Shown: positions 1-7,294 of the stretch, in pieces
How the letters are laid out: each line of letters starts with the position of its first letter
Position numbering within the stretch: the stretch's first letter is position 1
Origin: Nitrospirae bacterium MYbinv3
Lineage (GTDB): Bacteria; Nitrospirota; Thermodesulfovibrionia; Thermodesulfovibrionales; Magnetobacteriaceae
Direction of reading: 5' to 3'
Assembly: GCA_002753395.1 (NCBI GenBank)
Contig: PEAB01000039.1
Location: 1-33,605, forward strand
DNA: 33,605 nt
The notes under the pieces: generated by a model
What the model was told of the DNA's origin: nothing
The model's database searches: none
Seen by the model: only the letters and a program-made list of their open reading frames with translations
Program-made: the position numbers and the translations under genes

Positions 1-122
1 AAATGCCTTTGTCTTTCGGTTATGGGGTCGGTACATATTTCCTCTAACTCTGGAAACAATACACGTTGAGTTTTTCCTAATAGCCATGATTTACTCTCTC
101 TCTTAACATGATGCTCTCCTTA
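1..122 (-). pseudogene. 5' end of an IS transposase, frameshifted, running off the left edge
   Basis: Read leftwards, the minus strand encodes WLLGKTQRVLFPELEEICTD and continues with PITERQRH to the window edge. This resembles the N-terminus of ISNCY/IS5-like transposases (aromatic-L-x-G-K-T-Q-R followed by LFPELEE). In that frame there is no start codon: a TAA lies at 122-120 and the only upstream ATG (109-107, behind AAGGAGAGC) is in another frame that stops after ten codons. A one-base indel between the ATG and the W codon would explain this, so the copy is probably dead. The family assignment is from memory of the motif and only about 30 residues are visible. Confidence 0.45.
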
Positions 123-163
123 TCGATTTAAGTTTGGGAAACTTATTTTATCATAAGGAGAGC
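113..163. repeat. Nested inverted repeat at the IS end
   Basis: An 11-bp perfect inverted repeat (GCTCTCCTTAT at 113-123, ATAAGGAGAGC at 153-163) encloses a second one (AAGTTT at 130-135, AAACTT at 139-144). The pair could form a cruciform or a hairpin in RNA. It sits exactly between the transposase start and the truncated hicB fragment, so it probably is or contains the terminal structure of the insertion element. The transposase Shine-Dalgarno (AAGGAG) lies in one arm. Confidence 0.55.
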
Positions 164-182
164 TAAAACTTCTTCCGTTTAG

Positions 183-290
183 GAGTTTTGCAAGAGGCTC
201 ATAGAAGTAATTATTTCTGAATGGATAGAAACGGCAAAAGAGTTAGGACGTTCTATACCACAGCCCAAGGGACGGCTAATGTTTGCGTAG
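183..290 (+). pseudogene. C-terminal fragment of a HicB-family antitoxin
   Basis: The open frame between TAG (180-182) and TAG (288-290) gives 35 codons. The last 27 residues, with the blocks EWIETAKELGR and PQPKGRLMFA at the very end, match the typical C-terminus of HicB antitoxins (EWIETAKELGRPIPEPKGRLMFA-like). There is no start codon or N-terminal half. The fragment abuts the inverted repeat of the IS edge, which suggests that the insertion removed the 5' part. A hicA partner is not seen on the right side. Confidence 0.5.
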
Positions 291-300
291 GTTATGGGAC

Positions 301-382
301 TGAGTGAGGGGGCTGCGAACCCCTGCGACAGTGGGCAGAGCCTCTCCTTCTTTGGCAAAACCCACGACTTTCTTATGCACCC
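301..382 (+). repeat. R1 repeat, copy 1 (partial)
   Basis: This holds the 3' half of the dispersed R1 family: the GAGGGGGCTGCGAACCCCTG module, the GGGCAGAGCCTCTCC module and the terminal block CCCACGACTTTCTTATGCAC. It lies between the hicB remnant and terB. The rest of 383-540 shows no gene. Confidence 0.8.
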
Positions 383-555
383 TAGATTTCTCTTTACTTG
401 ACTTTGACAGCGCTTGTGTTTTATTATCAAAGCTGATTATGCAATCAGAGTATAGCTGTGTAGCTATTAAATGGACATTTATAGGTCATGTTTGCAAAAC
501 AGGCAGCAGGCCAATAGACCTAAAAACACAGAAAGTAAAGTAGGAGGAAAAAAAA

Positions 556-1011
556 ATGGGTTTCTGGGATAATGTAAAAAGCAGTGTAAACCAAATGAGC
601 GACTCGCTGCAAAACAAGGTTTCACAGTTTAAGAACGCCGACTTTGCAAACGGTGCAATGGCCATGTGCGCCCTTGTAGCCGCGGCAGATGGAAATATCG
701 ATCCAGAAGAGCGGCAGAAGACAGCAGCCTTGATCATGGCAAACGACATGCTCAAGGTCTTTCCAGCAACTGAACTAAAGGATAAATTCGATTTCTATTG
801 CGATAAACTAAACAAGGACTTCGATTTTGGTAAGATCGAGGTTATCCAGGCTATATCAAAACTGAAGAAGAAGGAAGACCAGGCCAGGGCTGTAATCCAG
901 GTTGGTATTATTATCGGCGGGTCAGACGGCCGCTTCGACCCAAGTGAAAAAAAGGTCATTAAAGAGGCTTGTAACGCCGTAGGAATCAACCCTGCAGACT
1001 TTGACCTTTAA
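556..1011 (+). CDS. terB: TerB family tellurite-resistance/stress protein
   Basis: The 151-residue protein matches the length and layout of TerB: N-terminal MGFWDNVKSSV, then two acidic loops, AAADGNIDPEE (about residues 42-52) and GGSDGRFDPSEKK (about 116-128), and a C-terminus ending NPADFDL, which is the usual TerB ending. TerB is a soluble all-helical protein of the Ter stress system that binds metal through these acidic loops. It is associated with tellurite, colicin and phage resistance, and its biochemical role is not settled. A strong Shine-Dalgarno (TAGGAGG) lies 9 bases before the ATG. No other ter genes (terC, terD, terZ) are nearby, so it works alone or in trans. A GC-rich hairpin (about 1034-1062, no clear T run) follows the stop and might end the transcript. 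Confidence 0.88.
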   Translation: MGFWDNVKSSVNQMSDSLQNKVSQFKNADFANGAMAMCALVAAADGNIDPEERQKTAALIMANDMLKVFPATELKDKFDFYCDKLNKDFDFGKIEVIQAISKLKKKEDQARAVIQVGIIIGGSDGRFDPSEKKVIKEACNAVGINPADFDL

Positions 1012-1123
1012 CCAAGTCGTTTAATCCAAAAAGTGGAGGCGCGTGAAAAACGCCCCCCCAATAATCCTATTTATCTATATTAAGTGCAAGGACATAAGTG
1101 TAACCATAAATTAGGATTGAGCA

Positions 1124-1213
1124 TTACGGGGTCAAGGGGACTGGTCCCCTTGTGGGTGGGTCTGAGGGAGGGGGCTGCGAACCCCTGCGGCAGAAGCAAA
1201 GCCCTACCTTCTT
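1124..1213 (+). repeat. R1 repeat, copy 2
   Basis: This copy has GGGGTCAAGGGGACTGGTCC, then GTGGGTGGGTCTGAGG and the GGGGGCTGCGAACCCCTGCG module. The preceding bases (GGACATAAG...TTAGGATTGAGCATTA) are also shared with the inverse copy near 28870-28905, so the repeat unit extends upstream of the GC-rich core. Confidence 0.85.
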
Positions 1214-1270
1214 TCCCTTTTTGTATATAATAATTATAGGCAGGTACTTATAAACTCTAAGGAGTAAGGC

Positions 1271-3913
1271 ATGAAATTTACCTATAGCGGTTTAGACACT
1301 GAGGCTGTTGAGATATCGAGAAAACAGCACGGCTCAAATCAATTAGCACCCCCTGAGATAGAGGGATTTTGGGAAAAACTCATCGGTAATTTTAAGGACC
1401 CGATAATCATTATTTTGTTAGTCGCCCTGGCAATAATTACCGTACTTGCACTGTTTGGTTATGCAAAGTGGTATGAGGGCGTGGGTATAGCCGTTGCCGT
1501 TTTAATAGCTACCTCTGTTGCCACACTGTCAGAACATAAGAACGAAACCTCGTTCAGAAACCTACAGGAAGAGGCATCGCGGATACTGATAAACGTGTTT
1601 CGCAACGGCCATATAACCGAGATCTCCATAAACGATATAGTCGTTGGAGATTATGTCCTCCTGCAGCCTGGCGATAAGGTGCCGGCCGATGGCACGTTGG
1701 TTGAGAGCGACCTGAGCGTCAATCAAGCCGCCCTAACTGGTGAGGTGGAACACGTAAAGAAAAAAACAGCCCCAGATGACTACACACCCAAAGAAGTAAA
1801 CGACCTTGCTGACCCCTACATGCTATACAGAGGCTCTGTTATTGAAGATGGCGAGGCCGTTATGAAAATAAGCGTCGTCGGTGAGAACTCCCTGTATGGC
1901 AAGCTCGTCAAGGAATTGGAGGCAGAGGACAGAGAGACGCCGCTACAGGTGAAGCTAAACACCCTTGCAGATGGCATAAGCAGGTTTGGCTATTTTGGGG
2001 GGACATTTATTGCCCTGTCCTTCTTGTTTAAGAAGATGTTTATAGACCACAACTTTGTCATGTCGGAGGTCTCAAAATACCTCTCTCATTGGCAGGTATT
2101 TTTACACGACGCCATTACGGCTGTAATCCTGGCTATTATAATCATAGTTGTGGCTGTCCCTGAGGGGCTGCCGATGATGATAGCCATTGTACTCTCTATG
2201 AACATGAGAAAGATGTTAAAAGAAAAGGTCTTGGTCAGAAAGCTGCTTGGTATAGAGACTGCCGGCAGTATAAACATCCTCTTTTCAGACAAGACGGGCA
2301 CCATAACCAAGGGACAGATGGAAGTATCACAGTTTATGATAGGCGACACAAGCAATTATAGCAGCTTTGATGCCGTCCCTGCACCTGTGAAAGCACTCCT
2401 GACGCTGTCCATAAAGGAAAACACAAGCAGTGTTATCAACACCCAAGAGGGTAAGGTAAATGAGATAGTCGGCGGCAATCGTGTTGAGAAGGCACTGATG
2501 AGGTACATCTTTTCAGCCCTATTAGAAAACAACAACGTAAAGCTCAACAGGTCAATCCTTTTCAGCAGCGATAAGAAGTTCTCTGCTACAGAGGTCAGCA
2601 TGGCCGATAAGATTTATACCCTTGTCAAGGGAGCACCTGAGATCATCCTTTCAGGCTGCAAGGGGTACTACGGCAAAGACGGCAAGATCGTTGACCTGGA
2701 CAAGACAGTCTCAGAAGTCTTGACTCAAAAGATAGACGAACTCTCCGGTCGAGGCATGAGGTTGATAGCCCTGGCAATCTCTGAAAAACCCATTACAGCC
2801 GATTCGCTGCCGCCGGGCTTAAAGTTATTGGGTATCATAAGCATCAGGGATGAGATACGTGCAGAGTCGGCCCAAGCCATCAGACAGGCGCAGGAGGCTG
2901 GCATTCAGGTTGTTATGATAACAGGCGATAAGCGTGAGACGGCAGAGTCCATAGCCAGAGAAGTCGGTCTCTTGCAGCAGCCAGGTGACCTCATAATGAC
3001 ATCGGAGGAGATAAACAGGCTCTCCGATGATAGGCTCGCTGCCCTATTACCCAATCTCAGGGTAGTGGCCAGGGCACTGCCTACAGATAAGAGCCGGTTT
3101 GTTAAGATCGCACAGAGCCTAAACCTCGTAGTGGGGATGACCGGAGATGGGGTAAACGACTCCCCTGCCCTTACAAAGGCAGACGTAGGGTTTGCAATGG
3201 GCAGCGGCACAGAGGTAGCAAAAGAGGCCGGCGATATTGTCATCCTGGACGATAACTTCCTATCCATAACAAAGGCCGTACTATATGGCCGTACTATATT
3301 TAACTCTATAAGGAAGTTTATAGTGTTTCAGTTGACGGTGAGTTTTTCAGCGATTATGACAGCGTTTTTGGGACCCTTTTTTGGATTTGACCTGCCCTTC
3401 ACGCTTGTACAACTGTTGTGGGTCAACCTTGTGATGGATAGTCTTGCCGCTCTGGCCTTCGGTGGTGAGGCAGCACTGAAGAGGTTTATGAGTGAAAAAC
3501 CTAAGAGCAGAGAGGAATCCATAATAAGCAAGGATATGTGGGCATCGGTTTTAGTTAATGGAATATTTATGACGATTGTATGTATATACTTCTTGAAAAG
3601 CGAGTTCATAAGGGCGCAGTTTAGTTCTGAGGCAGCCTTTTTGACAGGATTTTTCGGCTTTTTTGTCTTTGTCAACAACTTCAACAAGTTCAACGTCAGG
3701 ACAGAGTTGATTAATCTTTTCGATCACATGCTTGAGAACAAGAATTTTCTCAAGGTAATAGCATTGATCTTTGTTGTTCAAATAGTATTTACGTACTTTG
3801 GTGGAGAAATCCTCAGAACTGTTGGCCTGACTATCTCTGAATGGTTAGTGGTGTTTGCACTGTCGGCAATTATCATACCGGTAGATTTAATCAGGAAGAC
3901 GCTAAGAGGTTAA
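1271..3913 (+). CDS. PMCA-type calcium-translocating P-type ATPase
   Basis: This 880-residue P2-type ATPase pumps Ca2+ out of the cytoplasm at the cost of ATP. Features in order are an N-terminal cation-ATPase segment, paired membrane helices, the actuator loop with LTGE, the M4 motif AVPEGLPM (Glu about 298), the phosphorylation motif DKTGT (Asp about 340), the nucleotide-binding KGAPE block, the hinge MTGDGVNDSPAL (from about 623), and the M6 motif LLWVNLVMDSLAALAF, whose Asn and Asp complete a plasma-membrane-type (single Ca2+) site. The C-terminus carries further helices and no calmodulin-binding tail. The length is normal for bacterial members. The start is supported by AAGGAG 7 bases upstream. 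The neighbour terB carries acidic Ca2+-binding-like loops, so a shared role in metal or stress homeostasis is possible but not shown. An R1 repeat lies between the two genes. Confidence 0.93.
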   Translation: MKFTYSGLDTEAVEISRKQHGSNQLAPPEIEGFWEKLIGNFKDPIIIILLVALAIITVLALFGYAKWYEGVGIAVAVLIATSVATLSEHKNETSFRNLQEEASRILINVFRNGHITEISINDIVVGDYVLLQPGDKVPADGTLVESDLSVNQAALTGEVEHVKKKTAPDDYTPKEVNDLADPYMLYRGSVIEDGEAVMKISVVGENSLYGKLVKELEAEDRETPLQVKLNTLADGISRFGYFGGTFIALSFLFKKMFIDHNFVMSEVSKYLSHWQVFLHDAITAVILAIIIIVVAVPEGLPMMIAIVLSMNMRKMLKEKVLVRKLLGIETAGSINILFSDKTGTITKGQMEVSQFMIGDTSNYSSFDAVPAPVKALLTLSIKENTSSVINTQEGKVNEIVGGNRVEKALMRYIFSALLENNNVKLNRSILFSSDKKFSATEVSMADKIYTLVKGAPEIILSGCKGYYGKDGKIVDLDKTVSEVLTQKIDELSGRGMRLIALAISEKPITADSLPPGLKLLGIISIRDEIRAESAQAIRQAQEAGIQVVMITGDKRETAESIAREVGLLQQPGDLIMTSEEINRLSDDRLAALLPNLRVVARALPTDKSRFVKIAQSLNLVVGMTGDGVNDSPALTKADVGFAMGSGTEVAKEAGDIVILDDNFLSITKAVLYGRTIFNSIRKFIVFQLTVSFSAIMTAFLGPFFGFDLPFTLVQLLWVNLVMDSLAALAFGGEAALKRFMSEKPKSREESIISKDMWASVLVNGIFMTIVCIYFLKSEFIRAQFSSEAAFLTGFFGFFVFVNNFNKFNVRTELINLFDHMLENKNFLKVIALIFVVQIVFTYFGGEILRTVGLTISEWLVVFALSAIIIPVDLIRKTLRG

Positions 3914-3930
3914 GGGGATAAGGGAAATAG

Positions 3931-4056
3931 AAGAAGGGGAGGCTCTGCCCACTGTCGCAGGGGTTCGCAACCCCTCCCCTCAAACCCCTACCAGTCCCCC
4001 ATTGAGCCAGGGGTCGCTGACCCCCTTGACCCCGTAAATGTCAGGCGTGGCTGCTT
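3931..4056 (-). repeat. R1 repeat, copy 3
   Basis: Inverse orientation: GAAGGGGAGGCTCTGCCCAC, GCAGGGGTTCGCAACCCC, then a degenerate CAGTCCCC...GACCCCCTTGACCCCG core, followed by the TAAATGTCAGGCGTGG tail shared with copies 6, 7 and 9. It sits between the convergent Ca2+-ATPase and barrel-protein genes and may serve as a bidirectional terminator-like structure. Confidence 0.85.
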
Positions 4057-4118
4057 AAGATGTTCCTAAGTGCAGATACAGAATGCTTAAAGTCAACAGC
4101 ATTTTCCTTCTCTATTAT

Positions 4119-5138
4119 TTAAAAGTTGTACGAAAGTCCTAGTAAAATCCTGTATCTTGAAACCAGTTGGGTTCCGTTAACACGTTCCCATACAGGGATC
4201 TGCACTTTGATGTCGATCATGCTGTCTTTGGTGGGAAGCGCTTGAACACCTGGTGAAAACCATATGCTGTCGCCGCCTGTGTTAGCCGGATCATCCATAA
4301 GGCTTTTCAGGTTTGTATACTTACCGTCTTTATCGTCTGCTTTATTCAGGTGTAGATACGTCAAACTGCTCGTAAGGTTAAAGTCTGACGATATGGCAAA
4401 TTTGCCTAACGCATTTAAGGAGAGAGAGTCTCCGAATTTATAGCCCTCAGGGTTGCGATTGGATAACTGGTAGGTTACATCGGCTTGAATCAGGAATGGA
4501 CTCATCATCCTTGCATACATTAAAGAAAAAATTGGGTCCCATGAACCCGTACCAGTTTGCATGTGTGCATGGATAAACCTGCCGCTTGAGCCGCGCTCAG
4601 TATAGTTACCTGTAGGAGTTTTTATCCCTGCGCCTAGTGTTATCGTATCTGTGGGAAGTTTATCATCGTTGGTATAGATACGATACAGTCCCATTGCAGT
4701 GATGTCACCAATGTTTTCAACTGGCTCCATTGGTTGTTCCGACCATTGTTTTGCTGTACCCATGCCCATACCCATCGTCATGTTCATCGTGTTTTTAACA
4801 TGTGGGATAGATATAAATGCGGTGAAGTTAGGTGTGAAACCATATGCTGTTGTCAACGTTTCCTTAATCATCTCCATGTGATTTGGAAGCAACGTGTATG
4901 TTCCTTTGTTCTGTAAGTCTGATAACGTTCTATCAGAACCACCTTCTTTAAACTTATCCATGAGGGTGAAGCTGTAGGTTAGTTGGAATGAAAACTCCTC
5001 TGTCTTGGGTGAAGCGACGCCTAACAAACTCTCTTGAACACCGGTTGAAAGCTGGCAGCACAGACCTGACGCATATGCCTCCTGCGATACCGTATAACCC
5101 ATCAAGACAAGCAAAAACATAACAAAATACCTTCTCAT
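4119..5138 (-). CDS. Outer-membrane beta-barrel protein (phenol-degradation meta-pathway transporter-like)
   Basis: The 339-residue protein has a signal peptide (RRYFVMFLLVLMGYTV... cleaved near AYA-SG) and then alternating amphipathic strands, and it ends in ILLGLSYNF. A terminal phenylalanine is the recognition signal of the outer-membrane barrel assembly machinery. The pattern (TLGAGIKTPTGNY, WDPIFSLMYARMMSP, FSPGVQAL) resembles the PF13557/COG4313 'transporter' family, whose substrates are mostly unknown. A methionine-rich run (NTMNMTMGMGMG, about residues 115-126) is unusual and might bind soft metals such as copper, which is inference. AAGGAG lies 10 bases before the ATG. It is transcribed alone and convergent with the Ca2+-ATPase. 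Confidence 0.7.
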   Translation of the reverse strand: MRRYFVMFLLVLMGYTVSQEAYASGLCCQLSTGVQESLLGVASPKTEEFSFQLTYSFTLMDKFKEGGSDRTLSDLQNKGTYTLLPNHMEMIKETLTTAYGFTPNFTAFISIPHVKNTMNMTMGMGMGTAKQWSEQPMEPVENIGDITAMGLYRIYTNDDKLPTDTITLGAGIKTPTGNYTERGSSGRFIHAHMQTGTGSWDPIFSLMYARMMSPFLIQADVTYQLSNRNPEGYKFGDSLSLNALGKFAISSDFNLTSSLTYLHLNKADDKDGKYTNLKSLMDDPANTGGDSIWFSPGVQALPTKDSMIDIKVQIPVWERVNGTQLVSRYRILLGLSYNF

Positions 5139-5259
5139 AAGTTCATTCTCCTTTATATTTGATTTGATTTATTGGCCAATATATACTGTTATGTGATTTA
5201 CTTTTGAAATAAAACTGCCTTGCAGACTGACTTATGACTATCCGCTTAAACTTGTTTTT

Positions 5260-5580
5260 CTAATTGGAGTGAGGTTCGGGCGGGTATTCAATGGGAAAGA
5301 CAACTATAAAATATCTAAAAATCCGTCTTATTGCAATAAATAGGTAGAATGGCATTATTAACATTAACATATATTGATATTCATTTATAAAAGGTAAATC
5401 TGTATTAGAAAATGCTGAGGCACTTGGATACTCGCATACGTTAATAGCACAAAATATATGCCTCTCAATTGTCTTACTAAAGTTGAGATTAGCTGGTTTT
5501 ATAACTGGTACAAGGAGAAATATAAGGAATATAGACAAGAATAGCTCTCTATAAACCCTATAACTTTTCTTAAGCATCAT
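5260..5580 (-). CDS. Small membrane protein of unknown function
   Basis: The 106-residue protein has two predicted membrane helices (about residues 13-29 and 70-86, the second followed by RRIFRYF). They flank a loop of about 40 residues with two cysteines (CAINVCEYPSASAF) that would face the periplasm, while the proline-rich C-terminus is cytoplasmic by the positive-inside rule. I do not recognise the family. There is no good Shine-Dalgarno before ATG-ATG, but a consensus sigma-70 promoter lies 52-80 bases upstream, and an 11-codon leader ORF (MMFSVKSEDIA) ends in TAATG at the start codon. Coupled translation would explain the missing ribosome site. It is AT-richer than the core genes. Confidence 0.55.
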   Translation of the reverse strand: MMLKKSYRVYRELFLSIFLIFLLVPVIKPANLNFSKTIERHIFCAINVCEYPSASAFSNTDLPFINEYQYMLMLIMPFYLFIAIRRIFRYFIVVFPIEYPPEPHSN

Positions 5581-5615
5581 TATGCTATATCTTCTGATTT
5601 CACTGAAAACATCAT

Positions 5616-5660
5616 GTATCCCGATACTGCAATTATATCTTGTTTTAGTAAATTTGTCAA
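5616..5660 (-). promoter_or_regulatory. Consensus sigma-70 promoter with palindrome near the start point
   Basis: On the minus strand TTGACA (5660-5655) and TATAAT (5637-5632) are both perfect and separated by exactly 17 bases. A 12-bp palindrome, GTATCGGGATAC (5627-5616), sits where transcription should start and could be an operator. It reads into the small membrane protein gene. Confidence 0.75.
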
Positions 5661-5712
5661 ATTAAACTTTTGGGCGGGGGCATAAAAATTTCGTGGGGGG
5701 CAATAAATTTAA

Positions 5713-5800
5713 AGGGGTCAAGGAGACTGGTCCCCTTGCAGAGGGGTCTGAGGGGAGGGTCTCCCCTTCTATACTAATACTGGTATAAACGCAACTTGTT
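5713..5800 (+). repeat. R1 repeat, copy 4 (ACTGGTAT-ended subtype)
   Basis: GGGGTCAAGGAGACTGGTCC, then GCAGAGGGGTCTGAGGGG, TCTCCCCTTCTATACTAATA and CTGGTATAAACGCAACTTG. The same ending occurs in the copies at 27296-27451 (inverse) and 29165-29253. Confidence 0.85.
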
Positions 5801-5820
5801 ATAAGCACCTACCTAGTTTG

Positions 5821-5986
5821 GTATCCTCTTTAAAAAGCATGGTAGAATTTTTTATGGTTTCAAGACTTATGGATTCCCACTTTCGTGGGAATGACAGGAA
5901 TGGCCATTTTTCAAATATGTCATTCCTGTGTAAACAGGAATCCAGAAAGCGTAAAAGCATCGTTACCATGAATTTAAAGAAGATAC
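5821..5986 (+). mobile_element. MITE-like element M, copy A (intact)
   Basis: A 166-bp non-coding element starts GTATCCTCTTTAAA and ends in TTTAAAGAAGATAC, which are inverted repeats of each other with one mismatch. It is flanked by a perfect 8-bp direct repeat CTAGTTTG (5813-5820, 5987-5994), the expected target-site duplication. Inside are two palindromes, ATTCCCACTTTCGTGGGAAT and ATTCCTGTGTAAACAGGAAT. Copy D (32702-32867) has the same length and boundaries in the opposite orientation. Short open frames inside it are not genes. The remaining bases of 5995-6190 show no gene. Confidence 0.85.
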
Positions 5987-6205
5987 CTAGTTTGTTTAAC
6001 TCTAGTATCTTTATATAATGCTCTAGCATCTGCTTATTACCTCCCTATATTTATTGTATCTACTTATATTTTACTCCACTCCTCATTTTTTTGATAACAC
6101 TTCAGTTATCCAGCCATTGACAAACAGTAACCAATATATTTAGTCTATAAATATACTATAATTTAAAAATCGCATAACTAAGCAAAACGAGTTGTGGAGG
6201 TAGAG

Positions 6206-7237
6206 GTGATTGATAGACTAATTAATGGCTTTGCAGATATAGTAAAAATGGCCGTTAGCCATGAAGCAGGAAGGCCGAGGGTACATAATAACGATTGGCC
6301 TTTTGAGGTAATCTGGGGGTCTGATGCGCATGCGATTGAAGGCTGTGACTACCACAATGATATCTATATACAGCAAGGAATTAACGAGTTTACGAGTATT
6401 CTAAGGGCGATTGAGGCATTGAAGGAACGCTCGACTGGTCTTGAAATAGGTTTTCGTAGAGGGGGCAGTCACCTGATTTTCAGGGAATATTTCAAAAAGT
6501 TTATAAGCGTAGAGCTCAATCCAAGATCCTTGCTGATGTTTGTACAGAATAGTGTCTTAGATGAAAGGTCGGAGTTCATAATCGGATATTCAACCTCCAC
6601 GCCAGTAGTGAATAAGGTTAAAGAGATTGTTGGCGGTAGATTGGATTTTGTCTTCATAGACGGTGACCATAGTTTTGAAGGGGTAAAGTCTGACTTTCTT
6701 ACATACTGGCCGCTGCTTAGCAACGATGGGGTGCTTGCTATTCACGATGTCGACTGTCCACATGTGCCTGAGGTAAAAGATATTTATGAGTTTGTGCAAG
6801 AACTCAGACAACTCGATTTTTCTATGGATGTAGTCCATATTGATTACTGCGGTGTTGCCATAATCAAGAAGGATGAGCGTAACAGAGATATCAAACTGCC
6901 AGAAAATAGATATTTGACCGCATTTGACTCTCTTCCTAAAAATGTTCGTATCTGTCTTTATGGCGCCAGTAAATTTGGCAGCGCTATAAGAAGGAAGCTT
7001 GAAAAAAACAGAAAAGACATTGAAATCAAATGCTTCATAGACACATTTAAAGAGGGTTTTGAGGATGGGTTAAGTATCATTAATGTAAAGCAGCTTGATA
7101 ATCACATGTATGATTCTGACATGATACTTATAACCTCTATATATTCAAGGGAGATTGAAAAAACTTTAATAAGTAAAGGTATAAGTAATTACAAAATAGC
7201 TATGCCCTTTTTGACTGATCCAGCTTATGGGTGCTGA
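6206..7237 (+). CDS. SAM-dependent methyltransferase with C-terminal Rossmann-like domain
   Basis: The N-terminal two thirds look like a Methyltransf_24-type class I methyltransferase. The SAM-binding motif is LEIGFRRGGSHLIF (about residues 79-92), with the strand-4 motif DFVFIDGDHSFEGV (about 147-160), and then LLSNDGVLAIHDVD. The last 90 residues begin VRICLYGASKFGSAIRRKL, a second glycine-rich nucleotide-binding-like segment of the kind often found at the end of sugar-modifying or cell-surface methyltransferases. The substrate is unknown and may be a surface polysaccharide. I chose the GTG at 6206 because TGGAGG lies 5 bases before it. An in-frame GTG at 6194 would overlap that site. The gene is AT-rich and monocistronic, between a MITE and the convergent nifS. 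Confidence 0.72.
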   Translation: MIDRLINGFADIVKMAVSHEAGRPRVHNNDWPFEVIWGSDAHAIEGCDYHNDIYIQQGINEFTSILRAIEALKERSTGLEIGFRRGGSHLIFREYFKKFISVELNPRSLLMFVQNSVLDERSEFIIGYSTSTPVVNKVKEIVGGRLDFVFIDGDHSFEGVKSDFLTYWPLLSNDGVLAIHDVDCPHVPEVKDIYEFVQELRQLDFSMDVVHIDYCGVAIIKKDERNRDIKLPENRYLTAFDSLPKNVRICLYGASKFGSAIRRKLEKNRKDIEIKCFIDTFKEGFEDGLSIINVKQLDNHMYDSDMILITSIYSREIEKTLISKGISNYKIAMPFLTDPAYGC

Positions 7238-7294
7238 TAAGTGGGAGGGTATGAGATGACCGGCCCCTTCTTTCTACAGCGGGTAAAACACCCT

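Noticed and set aside
304-543. 79-codon open frame on the plus strand
   Set aside because: It begins inside an R1 repeat, has no ribosome site and shows no protein-like pattern.
5799-6029. Open frames of 66-76 codons on both strands
   Set aside because: They lie in MITE copy A; the 'proteins' are translations of its palindromes, and similar frames recur in other copies.
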